5,567 bases of DNA. Source: CAZEER01 sp964511215 (GTDB lineage: Bacteria > Fidelibacterota > Marinisomatia > Marinisomatales > UBA1611). Every line of letters begins with the position of its first letter. Within the stretch, counting starts at the first letter, position 1. Location of the stretch: contig CAZEER010000102.1 of assembly GCA_964511215.1 (NCBI GenBank), positions 1 through 5,567 on the forward strand. The letters run 5' to 3'. The notes under the pieces were generated by a model. That model worked only from the letters and a program-made list of their open reading frames with translations. It made no database searches and was not told where the DNA came from. The translations under genes were made by a program, and so were the position numbers. Positions 1-5,223 of the stretch are shown piece by piece.

Positions 1-333
1 TGGACTTTTTAAGACCTGGCTGGGTAAACCCCGGCAAACATTTTCGGCTTCTTTAGCTAACCAACGCGCGATGCCTAAAGGGAATTTATTCAGGGCTCGG
101 ACGTAGTAGTTATGACAGACATTATGAAGAGCAATTATATACTTTCGATGGTCGGATTGTCGGGCAACGGTTTCGATATTTAACTCGTTTAGCTCCCAGT
201 CTTGTGTCCAGCTGTCGGCGTTGCGAATTTGTTCTTCAAGCCATGCGGGTGGTTCGGAGCTGGGTGGGATAAATCCACCAAGAGGATATCGGGATGGAGA
301 TGGTTTATCGTCTGGATGCGGCAACCGTATCAT
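1..333 (-). CDS. Unrecognised protein encoded just after the integrase, 3' part missing
   Basis: An uninterrupted frame of 111 codons runs from ATG at 333 to the left edge, so the C-terminus is outside the window. The product starts MIRLPHPDDKPSPSRYPLGG; a proline-rich, probably disordered stretch (about residues 5-28) leads into a charged, helix-prone region (EEQIRNADSW, KFPLGIARWLAKEAENVC). No signal peptide, membrane segment or family motif is seen. The start is supported by an AGAAGG-type Shine-Dalgarno site inside the integrase 3' end, about 8 bases before the ATG. The ATG comes one codon (GCA) after the integrase stop TAA and in the same frame, so translation is probably coupled, and stop readthrough would give a fusion. 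I do not recognise the family. Position suggests cargo or an accessory gene of the element co-expressed with the integrase; this is inference. Confidence 0.65.
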   Translation of the reverse strand, partial: MIRLPHPDDKPSPSRYPLGGFIPPSSEPPAWLEEQIRNADSWTQDWELNELNIETVARQSDHRKYIIALHNVCHNYYVRALNKFPLGIARWLAKEAENVCRGLPSQVLKSP

Positions 334-336
334 TGC

Positions 337-1533
337 TTATACCTTCTTTCTGAACGGTAATGTTTCCGATTGTCGTTTGCGCATCCCCATAGCTGCCGAG
401 ATGGTGCCGGCAACTTTTGCGGCGGCTTTTTTGACTGGGTCGGCCGCGAGGTGGGCGTAACGCGCTGTAGTCTGCGGCTGTGAATGCCCGAGTATTTTGC
501 CAATGATGGGCAGTCCCATGCCTGAGGATACGGCTATCGACGCGAAAGCATGGCGCAAGTCGTGAATACGCACGTCATCCAGACCTGCTTCGGAACGGAT
601 CGCTCTCCATGGTTTATTCAGGTTCACCAAATGCGTTCCGGTCCTTTGACCCACGATTACAAATGGGTTGCCTTTTTCTTTGCCCATATCCTGTAACACG
701 GCTAGTGCCGGTGGAGGCAGGTGTAAGGTCTTGGCACCGGTCTTGCTGTCAGGTAGTCGGGCCTGACCAAGTTCCATGTCGATGTAATCCCACCTAAGGG
801 TCAGAATTTCATTAAGTCTAGCGCCTGTAAAAATAAGAAGTTTCACAGCTGCTACGACGTAGGGAGAGCGGCCCTCGTAGTTATTGAGGGCTTTCCCCAG
901 TTGTCCCAGTTCTTCCGAAGACAGCATCCGTTCGCGTTTTTCTTCTTTAAACTTTTCGATATATCGACAGGGATTACTAAATTGCGGCCGCAACGCTTTT
1001 TGCTCTGCCCAATTAAAAAACTTTGAAAGTACGGCGGTGCACCGGTTGGCCTGATAGGGCGTCGCTCGAAGACTTGAATGGAAGCGGATTATATCAGCGG
1101 GTACTACATCTTTGACGCGATGCCGTCCCAGCGCGGGCAATATTATTTTCCTGAATAAGCGAATGTACTCGACAGCCGTCCCACTCTTTCGCTTTTCCAG
1201 AACATGTTCGTCGATAAATTGCCCGGCGGCCTCTTCCATGGTAGGGGCTAATTTCTCGGCGTCCCGGTAAATCGCTGGATCGTTCTCCGACGCCACCATT
1301 CCTAGTAATCGTATGGCTTCTGAACGAGCGTTTTCGGGCGTCCAGGGACTACCGTGGCGGCCAATGGTTAGCCAACGCTGTCTTCCTTGGAAGCGATACT
1401 TCAGACAATAAACCTTTGAATTCTTCTGGCAGCGGATGCCAAACCCGACGGGTGAGATATCCCATATAATTTCACCGGGTTTAAGAGACTTCACAACGCT
1501 GAGTGTGATGCGCTTTGTCTTATCCAAAACCAT
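337..1533 (-). CDS. Tyrosine-type site-specific integrase (phage/island family)
   Basis: This 398-aa protein catalyses integration and excision of the element by DNA strand exchange through a phosphotyrosine intermediate. An N-terminal arm-DNA-binding domain of the DUF4102/P4-integrase kind covers about residues 5-90 (IWDISPVGFGIRC, then YRFQGRQRWLTIGRHG). A SAM-like core-binding domain spans about 97-195, and the catalytic domain about 200-370. All active-site residues are visible: R239 (TGARLNEIL), K264 (DSKTGAK), H324 and R327 (HDLRHAF), H350 (LGHSQ) and nucleophile Y359 (ARYAHL). Length and domain order are normal, so the enzyme looks intact. No clear Shine-Dalgarno site precedes ATG 1533, but the N-terminus fits the family. 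It reads away from the tRNA-Lys att scar about 150 bases upstream, its likely target. The unrecognised gene at 333 follows immediately. Confidence 0.95.
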   Translation of the reverse strand: MVLDKTKRITLSVVKSLKPGEIIWDISPVGFGIRCQKNSKVYCLKYRFQGRQRWLTIGRHGSPWTPENARSEAIRLLGMVASENDPAIYRDAEKLAPTMEEAAGQFIDEHVLEKRKSGTAVEYIRLFRKIILPALGRHRVKDVVPADIIRFHSSLRATPYQANRCTAVLSKFFNWAEQKALRPQFSNPCRYIEKFKEEKRERMLSSEELGQLGKALNNYEGRSPYVVAAVKLLIFTGARLNEILTLRWDYIDMELGQARLPDSKTGAKTLHLPPPALAVLQDMGKEKGNPFVIVGQRTGTHLVNLNKPWRAIRSEAGLDDVRIHDLRHAFASIAVSSGMGLPIIGKILGHSQPQTTARYAHLAADPVKKAAAKVAGTISAAMGMRKRQSETLPFRKKV

Positions 1534-1680
1534 GACAAAAAACCGCTATAATTTAGCTACCATATAGCAACCACAATAGCAGGTATTGGCGGCGAGTTAT
1601 GGTGAATTATGGATTTAACTTTTGTTGTTTTTCAATGTGTTGGCGACTAAAGCGTAATAGGAAGAAATGATAGAAAGAAA
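1534..1680. promoter_or_regulatory. Integrase upstream region / probable att arm with short repeats
   Basis: This 147-base AT-rich stretch lies between the integrase start and the tRNA-derived att core. It carries TTATGG twice in direct orientation (1597-1602 and 1607-1612, period 10), ATAGCA twice (1564-1569 and 1576-1581, period 12), and an inverted GCTATA/TATAGC pair (1545-1550 and 1563-1568). Tandem sites spaced about one helical turn are typical of integrase arm-type or excisionase binding sites, and inverted sites next to an int promoter often bind a repressor or the integrase itself. No convincing -35/-10 pair for the integrase could be settled. The assignment rests on position and the repeats only. 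Confidence 0.4.
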
Positions 1681-1725
1681 CTCTTAATCAGCGGGTCCGG
1701 GGTTCGAGTCCCCGTGCGCCTACCA
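1681..1725 (+). other. att site: 3' portion of tRNA-Lys(CTT), not a functional tRNA
   Basis: The segment matches a tRNA 3' half exactly: anticodon loop CTCTTAA (1681-1687, anticodon CTT, lysine), 3' anticodon strand TCAGC (1688-1692), variable loop GGGTC, T-stem CGGGG/CCCCG (1698-1702 and 1710-1714) around loop TTCGAGT, 3' acceptor strand TGCGCCT (1715-1721), A73 and CCA (1723-1725). The 5' half is absent: bases 1676-1680 read AGAAA instead of the GCTGA needed to pair with TCAGC, and no D-arm precedes. Identity starting at the anticodon loop is the classic crossover point for tyrosine integrases that use tRNA genes. With the integrase on the left, this should be the element end bordering host DNA at 1726, and the reconstituted tRNA-Lys should lie at the far left end of the element. 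Confidence 0.85.
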
Positions 1726-1776
1726 ATAAAATCAATCTTTTATCTTGCACCATGTAATTTATTAAAACCTATTGGG

Positions 1777-2125
1777 TTACAAACGGTTGCAAATTTCCAA
1801 CTTGGTGAATCCGGGTCCCTTTTGGACCAGCTTTGATTGTCCCCGGATAGTGTAGCCATTCCCAATCCCGACTTCGGGCCGGGCCTTCTGGAGAAGGGGC
1901 CGTAGGACAGTCTTCCACGCAAACAATGCATCGGGGTTCGGGGCTAAACTTGCAATCGGTGCACGGCCCAGGGACCCCGGCCCCCGTTTCAGTAACAGGA
2001 TTACATCAATGGCAGGGTTAGCACCCCTGGATCAAAAGGCATGGTTCCTGAGGTTGGGGCTTGGGCTGGGTTTCACGCCTGGTAAACTGATTCTCACGGG
2101 ACGGCCTTCGGGTATAATTTCGCAT
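1777..2125 (-). pseudogene. Possible small gene broken by a one-base frameshift, function unknown
   Basis: On the minus strand an ATG at 2125 opens a 35-codon frame (starting MRNYTRRPSRENQF) that stops at 2020-2018. A second frame is open from 2031 to TAA at 1779-1777 (84 codons) and has no good start codon of its own. Removing one base from the G4 run (CCCC at 2024-2027 on the plus strand) joins them into about 116 residues, with the junction reading LLIQGANPAIDVILLLK. The second part has protein-like composition (PDALFAWKTVLRPLLQKARPEVG) ending KLEICNRL. A TAG lies just before the ATG and no Shine-Dalgarno site is evident. The family is not recognised. It could be a decayed gene, a sequencing error in a homopolymer, or chance open frames in GC-rich DNA. 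Confidence 0.3.
2091..2118 (+). promoter_or_regulatory. Candidate sigma-70 promoter for the hydrolase gene
   Basis: A perfect TATAAT (2113-2118) has TTCTCA (2091-2096, 4 of 6 matches to TTGACA) 16 bases upstream. It would start a transcript near 2125 with a leader of roughly 137 bases before ATG 2262. A weaker alternative, TTGCGA (2153-2158) with TGTAAA (2176-2181) at 17-base spacing, lies closer to the gene. Neither can be proven from sequence. Confidence 0.35.
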
Positions 2126-2230
2126 TGGCTAGTTTAACAATCTGGACCTTTATTGCGATAATCATCGATGCAATTTGTAAACACCGTATCTCCAATGCAG
2201 CCACTTCTTACCAAACAAAATATGTGTTAT

Positions 2231-2253
2231 CTTGCCTGCCCCGGCAAGAGGAG
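2231..2253 (+). promoter_or_regulatory. Ribosome binding site abutting a small hairpin, sets the hydrolase start
   Basis: GAGGAG at 2248-2253 lies 8 bases before ATG 2262 and favours that start over an in-frame TTG at 2232. A perfect 6-bp inverted repeat CTTGCC/GGCAAG (2231-2236 and 2243-2248, 6-base loop) ends on the first base of the site. In the mRNA this hairpin could restrict or define ribosome access; whether it is regulatory is unknown. Confidence 0.55.
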
Positions 2254-2261
2254 CAGGAGCT

Positions 2262-2948
2262 ATGGCAGTCGATAAGGACGTGCGTGCGGCGCTGGATACG
2301 ATCTTCGCTGCCGATTCCGATTTTTACCAAAAGCGCGGCTGGAACCAGCGCAGCGGCTACGGCGAGCGCCCCGCCATTCTCAATATCGACCTTGCCAATG
2401 CCTGGACCCGGCCTGGCCACCGGTTTTCGTGCAATGACATGGACGAACAAATCATTCCCGGTGTGCAGCGCTTGAACGCGGCAGCGCGCGCCAAGGGGGT
2501 GCCGATCATCTACACCACTACGGCGTTTTGCAGCCGTTTCGATATGGGCGCCTTCCCGCTCAAAAAGCCGTTCGAGGACCTGATGCAGGGCACGCCGGCG
2601 ACAGAAATCGATGCCCGCGTCGCGCCTGAGGACGGCGTCGATACGGTCATCGTCAAAAAACGCCCGAGTGCCTTCGCCGGCACCCATTTGGGCGGAATCC
2701 TGCGCGCCGGGCGTATCGACACGCTGATTTGCACCGGGGTCACCATGGCGAGTTGCGTGCGTCACACGGTCGAGGACGCGCTGGGTGAAGGTTTCCGCAC
2801 TGTGGTGGTACGGGAGTGTGTCGGCGACCGGGTGCCCGCAGCGATCGAGTATAACCTGTTCGAACTCGACATGAAATATTGCGATGTAGAGCCATTGGAG
2901 CGGGTGCTCGGCCACCTCAATTCGCTGGAACCCTTCACGAATATCTGA
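2262..2948 (+). CDS. Isochorismatase-superfamily cysteine hydrolase (N-carbamoylsarcosine amidase-like)
   Basis: The 228-aa cytoplasmic enzyme has the isochorismatase-like hydrolase fold, whose members cleave amides, carbamoyl groups or isochorismate through an Asp-Lys-Cys triad. The likely triad is D43 (AILNIDLANAWT), K132 (IVKKRPSAFAGTHL) and C165 (GVTMASCVRHT), with the family's cis-peptide at V160-T161 (CTGVT) and the usual helix-strand continuation VEDALGEGFRTVVVRECVGDR. The N-terminal GYGERPAIL and the SCVRHT segment resemble the N-carbamoylsarcosine amidase branch more than nicotinamidase or true isochorismatase; the substrate is not certain. Start ATG 2262 is chosen for its GAGGAG site rather than TTG 2232, which would add only MPAPARGAGA. 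The gene is GC-rich like the monooxygenase and amidase further right, unlike its immediate flanks. The 258-codon antisense frame over it is a shadow. Confidence 0.9.
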   Translation: MAVDKDVRAALDTIFAADSDFYQKRGWNQRSGYGERPAILNIDLANAWTRPGHRFSCNDMDEQIIPGVQRLNAAARAKGVPIIYTTTAFCSRFDMGAFPLKKPFEDLMQGTPATEIDARVAPEDGVDTVIVKKRPSAFAGTHLGGILRAGRIDTLICTGVTMASCVRHTVEDALGEGFRTVVVRECVGDRVPAAIEYNLFELDMKYCDVEPLERVLGHLNSLEPFTNI

Positions 2949-3193
2949 ATTGTGAATCCCGAACGTTAAGAAAAATATCTTCACCGAACGAAAAAAAACA
3001 AAATTTGATTTCAGTTTGAACCGATTACTATCGGAAATAGATAGTTAAAGGTTTTTCGGCCAAATCTAACCAAACCCTCAAACCGCCTATGGGTGTTTAT
3101 CGAGGGTTTGTAGACGTAGTGAAATACTGCACCGGCGGTGGCCGCGGACGAATTTTATACGGCCGGGTTTTCCGCACCAGGGGCAGCGGTCCG
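2949..3193. other. AT-rich intergenic spacer between convergent genes
   Basis: This spacer separates the hydrolase from the convergent small membrane-protein gene. It has A-runs near 2990-2998, a small inverted repeat CCGAT/ATCGG (3021-3025 and 3030-3034), and a larger imperfect hairpin (3071-3110) listed separately. A short plus-strand frame from ATG 3089 (47 codons, starting MGVYRGFVDVVKYC) runs through the right half into the opposite gene; it lacks a ribosome binding site and is not called. No tRNA or recognisable RNA gene was found. Confidence 0.5.
3071..3110. repeat. Inverted repeat, possible bidirectional terminator or processed hairpin
   Basis: CAAACCCTC (3071-3079) pairs perfectly with GAGGGTTTG (3102-3110), 9 bp, and the stem can continue with AAAC (3080-3083) and GTTT (3095-3098) across a 3-base bulge, leaving an 11-base loop. 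It sits about 120 bases after the hydrolase stop and about 85 bases after the stop of the opposing membrane-protein gene. There is no adjacent T-run in either direction, so it is not a standard intrinsic terminator. It may end transcription weakly from both sides or belong to a dispersed repeat. Confidence 0.45.
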
Positions 3194-3451
3194 TTATTTC
3201 GGAAGGCCTTCCGATTTGATGCGTTCTTCTAATTTATCTCTGTAAGGGTAAAAGTATTTGACGGAGCAAAATATTAGACAAAATAAAGGCCCTACCATAA
3301 GGGCTACCCATGTGGGATAAAGAACCCAAGCAGACCATTCGAGGGATGACAATAAAAAATATGATGGGACAATGCTGATTAAGTAACTAAGCACTAAAAT
3401 GGCTGAAATTGCCTTGATCAAGCTAAGTTGAACTCTTGGAGTAATGCTCAT
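3194..3451 (-). CDS. Small two-helix membrane protein, function unknown
   Basis: The 85-aa product has two strongly hydrophobic segments, about residues 11-36 (LIKAISAILVLSYLISIVPS and onward) and about 41-67 (WVALMVGPLFCLIFCSVKYF), followed by a charged tail (YRDKLEERIKSEGLPK). This pattern fits a small inner-membrane hairpin protein; by the positive-inside rule the basic tail probably faces the cytoplasm. No signal-peptide cleavage site or family motif is recognised. ATG 3451 lies 12 bases after the stop of the 118-aa gene, so the two are almost certainly one operon. No obvious Shine-Dalgarno site is present, which suggests dependence on translation from upstream. The gene is AT-richer than the metabolic genes on either side. 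Its last codons lie in a 16-bp perfect palindrome. Confidence 0.7.
   Translation of the reverse strand: MSITPRVQLSLIKAISAILVLSYLISIVPSYFLLSSLEWSAWVLYPTWVALMVGPLFCLIFCSVKYFYPYRDKLEERIKSEGLPK
3199..3214. repeat. 16-bp perfect palindrome at the 3' end of the membrane-protein gene
   Basis: TCGGAAGGCCTTCCGA is a perfect loop-less palindrome covering the last five codons before the terminal lysine codon and stop of the 85-aa gene. Such a site could be bound by a dimeric protein, but its place at a gene end and the chance rate for this length in several kilobases make coincidence possible. Confidence 0.5.
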
Positions 3452-3463
3452 TTTACAGTAATA

Positions 3464-3820
3464 CTAGTATAAAGGCTGGTAATATCCAAACGGGTGCTGG
3501 CCTGCGTAAGTCTTGCGCCGAGGTGCTTTGCCGCTTGCTTTATGGAAGAGATGTAGCACGGGCGGGCGCCAGTTTAGGCCGACCGCTCTTAAATGGTCTG
3601 CTTCGTCCAGCCCTCGCGGGCGGTCCTCTAAAATTTCATTTTGTTTATCGAATAGGACAACCCAACTTTCATAGATGCTGTCGTATGCAGGGTTTTTATT
3701 ACTATACGAAGGGCCTCTTATAGGCTGGCGCTTCCCGTCCGCGTCCATGATGGAACCACCGAGGTTAACCCAGCAGTAGGGGATCACTGCTTTTCCCTCC
3801 CTTGCCGTCTCCGGCGTCAT
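3464..3820 (-). CDS. Unrecognised 118-aa soluble protein, first gene of a small pair
   Basis: The start ATG 3820 is chosen because GGAG (3829-3826) lies 5 bases before it; a TTG at 3859 would add 13 residues but has no proper site. The product begins MTPETAREGKAVIPYCWVNL and is rich in aromatics and prolines (ESWVVLFDKQNEILEDRPRG, LNWRPPVLHLFHKASG, ending HPFGYYQPLY). No membrane segment, signal peptide or known motif is seen, so it is probably cytoplasmic, and I do not recognise a family. The frame is open a further 57 codons upstream to a TGA at 3994-3992 without another ATG or GTG start, so it may be the surviving part of a longer gene. A weak promoter-like pair, TTGAAG (3995-3990) and CATAAG (3973-3968) with 16-base spacing, lies just after the monooxygenase stop. 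The 85-aa membrane-protein gene follows after 12 bases. Confidence 0.6.
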   Translation of the reverse strand: MTPETAREGKAVIPYCWVNLGGSIMDADGKRQPIRGPSYSNKNPAYDSIYESWVVLFDKQNEILEDRPRGLDEADHLRAVGLNWRPPVLHLFHKASGKAPRRKTYAGQHPFGYYQPLY

Positions 3821-4001
3821 GATCGCTCCATAAAACCTAAAATAATCACCATTAAACAACCTGGAACAGATGGATATATACGCTGTAAATTGCGTCTTTC
3901 TCCCCTTCCTCAGGCGTTTTACAGATTCTCCGAAATTGTGGTCGTTATGATCCAGGAAATACAGAGCCTTATGAATTAAGCCGTTACTGCTTCAAACGAG
4001 T

Positions 4002-5069
4002 CTAGGCGGCATCGGCCTTAGCCGCAAAATGTGGCATGACCTCCTCGGCGAACAGGTGCATGCACTGGTGCATCTTCCCGGCATCGAGGCCGGCTTTGCC
4101 GAAGTTGCCCCGGATCGAGTTGATGCCGAGGGAGCGCAGCACCTCGATGCGCTCGCAGACTACCTCCGGGGTACCGACCAAGGGCAGGATACCCAGCTTC
4201 TCCGCGCTCTTAGTGCCGTGAATGCGGTCCTCGTCCCGCCGACCCCATTGCTCGAACCCTTGCGGCAGCGCCCCGGAGGCGCCCTTCGGATTGCCGATGC
4301 GCAGAAACTCGGCGTCGATCTCCGTCTCGAGCCCTGCGATGTCGCGCTCAGCTTCCTCCATCGTCGGGGCCACGTAGATATTCTGGGCAACCCCAAGGTC
4401 GATGTGTTCGTGTGCATGGCCATGGTGCTCCATACGCTCGTGCCACAGCGCGATCACGTTGGGGATTTGGCCGATAACCGCGGTGGGTCCGCCGACCATG
4501 ATTGGTAAGCTGCGTGAAGCCGCGAAGTCGACGCTCTCCGGGCTCGTGCTCACAGCCACGTGGATGGGGATGGGATCCTGGATTGGTTTCGGGAGTACAT
4601 TGAGGTTAGTTACATCGATGAACTCCCCCTTGTAGGTCAGGGGTTCGTCCTGCCAGCAGCGCAAGATGACATCGATGTACTCGCGGAACCGGGCACGTGC
4701 TTGCGTGATGTCCGCCCCCATCCCGTTGAACTCGAGGGCCTGATAGCCTGCTCCGACGCCGAGGGTCAGCCGCCCGCCGGAAAGGATGTCGATCGTAGCG
4801 GCTTCCTCCGCGGTTTGGATGGGGCTGCGCCAGGGCAGCACCACCACCGCGCTGCCGATGCGCGCATTCTTGGTGCGGGAGGCGACGTTGCCGAGGAGTG
4901 AGAACACGCCGGATACAAGACCGTGGCGGGAGAAGTGGTGCTCGCCGATCCAGATCTCATCGATCCCGAGCTGGTCGCCGAGCTCGATTTTTTCCATGAC
5001 CGCTTCGATGCTTTGCCGGGGCGTCGTGTCCTGATGCCAGCGAATAATCTCGAATTGGCCGAATTTCAT
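4002..5069 (-). CDS. Luciferase-like (LLM class) flavin-dependent monooxygenase
   Basis: The 355-aa protein belongs to the bacterial luciferase superfamily: TIM-barrel enzymes that use reduced FMN from a partner reductase, or F420, with oxygen to oxidise a substrate. The N-terminus MKFGQFEIIRW is the first barrel strand. GIDEIWIGEHHFSRHGLVS (residues 35-53) matches the active-site region of LuxA, with the paired histidines at 44-45. DILSGGRLTLGVGAGY (94-109) is the family hallmark, and PIPIHVAVSTSPESVDFAA (167-185) and VGTPEVVCERIEVLRSLGI (298-316) are the late barrel elements. Length is normal and no frameshift is seen. AGAGGG about 9 bases before ATG 5069 supports the start. It diverges from the amidase gene across 154 bases. 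The substrate is unknown; nothing supports light emission, since no LuxB partner is adjacent. Confidence 0.93.
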   Translation of the reverse strand: MKFGQFEIIRWHQDTTPRQSIEAVMEKIELGDQLGIDEIWIGEHHFSRHGLVSGVFSLLGNVASRTKNARIGSAVVVLPWRSPIQTAEEAATIDILSGGRLTLGVGAGYQALEFNGMGADITQARARFREYIDVILRCWQDEPLTYKGEFIDVTNLNVLPKPIQDPIPIHVAVSTSPESVDFAASRSLPIMVGGPTAVIGQIPNVIALWHERMEHHGHAHEHIDLGVAQNIYVAPTMEEAERDIAGLETEIDAEFLRIGNPKGASGALPQGFEQWGRRDEDRIHGTKSAEKLGILPLVGTPEVVCERIEVLRSLGINSIRGNFGKAGLDAGKMHQCMHLFAEEVMPHFAAKADAA

Positions 5070-5108
5070 AGCTGGAGCCCTCTTTGCGGTCGTGTCTTAC
5101 GAGTGCTG

Positions 5109-5137
5109 ATCATACGGTGCGGGGGCGATGTGGTCGA
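5109..5137 (-). promoter_or_regulatory. Candidate sigma-70 promoter for the monooxygenase gene
   Basis: On the minus strand TCGACC (5137-5132, 4 of 6) is followed after exactly 17 bases by TATGAT (5114-5109, 5 of 6). The transcript would start near 5102, giving a leader of about 33 bases that contains the AGAGGG ribosome binding site. Spacing and position are those expected, but the -35 box is imperfect. Confidence 0.45.
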
Positions 5138-5223
5138 GCCGATGGTCGTGCGGTGCTAGTGGTGAGCGCCGCCGTGAGGTAGGCTGAAGTGAGTTCAACG
5201 CACTGCCCTGCGAGGTGCCTGGC

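Larger units (their letters stand above)
1726..2230. other. Gene-poor stretch between att scar and hydrolase gene
   Basis: No intact gene can be supported here. The stretch begins AT-rich (to about 1800), then turns GC-rich with several small inverted repeats: ATCCGGG/CCCGGAT (1809-1815 and 1842-1848), CCCGA/TCGGG (1867-1871 and 1874-1878) and CCTTCT/AGAAGG (1884-1889 and 1892-1897). None is followed by a T-run, so none is a standard terminator. A possible frameshifted small gene on the minus strand and a promoter-like box near 2113 are listed separately. If the att reading is right, this is the host sequence that originally followed the tRNA-Lys gene. Confidence 0.5.

Noticed and set aside
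1671..1725. A functional tRNA gene
   Set aside because: The acceptor 5' strand, D-arm and 5' anticodon stem strand are missing; only the 3' part is present.
1740..1931. 63-codon minus-strand frame
   Set aside because: It overlaps the longer frame read as a possible frameshifted gene, has no ribosome binding site, and its composition is not protein-like.
2125..2475. 116-codon plus-strand frame running into the hydrolase gene
   Set aside because: It is out of frame with the real gene over most of its length, and its C-terminal half is a frame shadow.
2208..2984. 258-codon minus-strand open frame over the isochorismatase-family gene
   Set aside because: It is the antisense shadow of a GC-rich gene with a clear catalytic triad and ribosome binding site on the plus strand. 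Its translation shows no family features.
3089..3232. 47-codon plus-strand frame starting MGVYRGFVDVV
   Set aside because: No ribosome binding site, low-complexity Gly/Arg-rich content, and it runs into the 3' end of the opposing membrane-protein gene.
4029..4508. 159-codon plus-strand frame, and similar frames at 4560-4901 and 4923-5159
   Set aside because: All lie antisense within or across the luciferase-like monooxygenase gene, which has conserved motifs over its full length. They are composition shadows.
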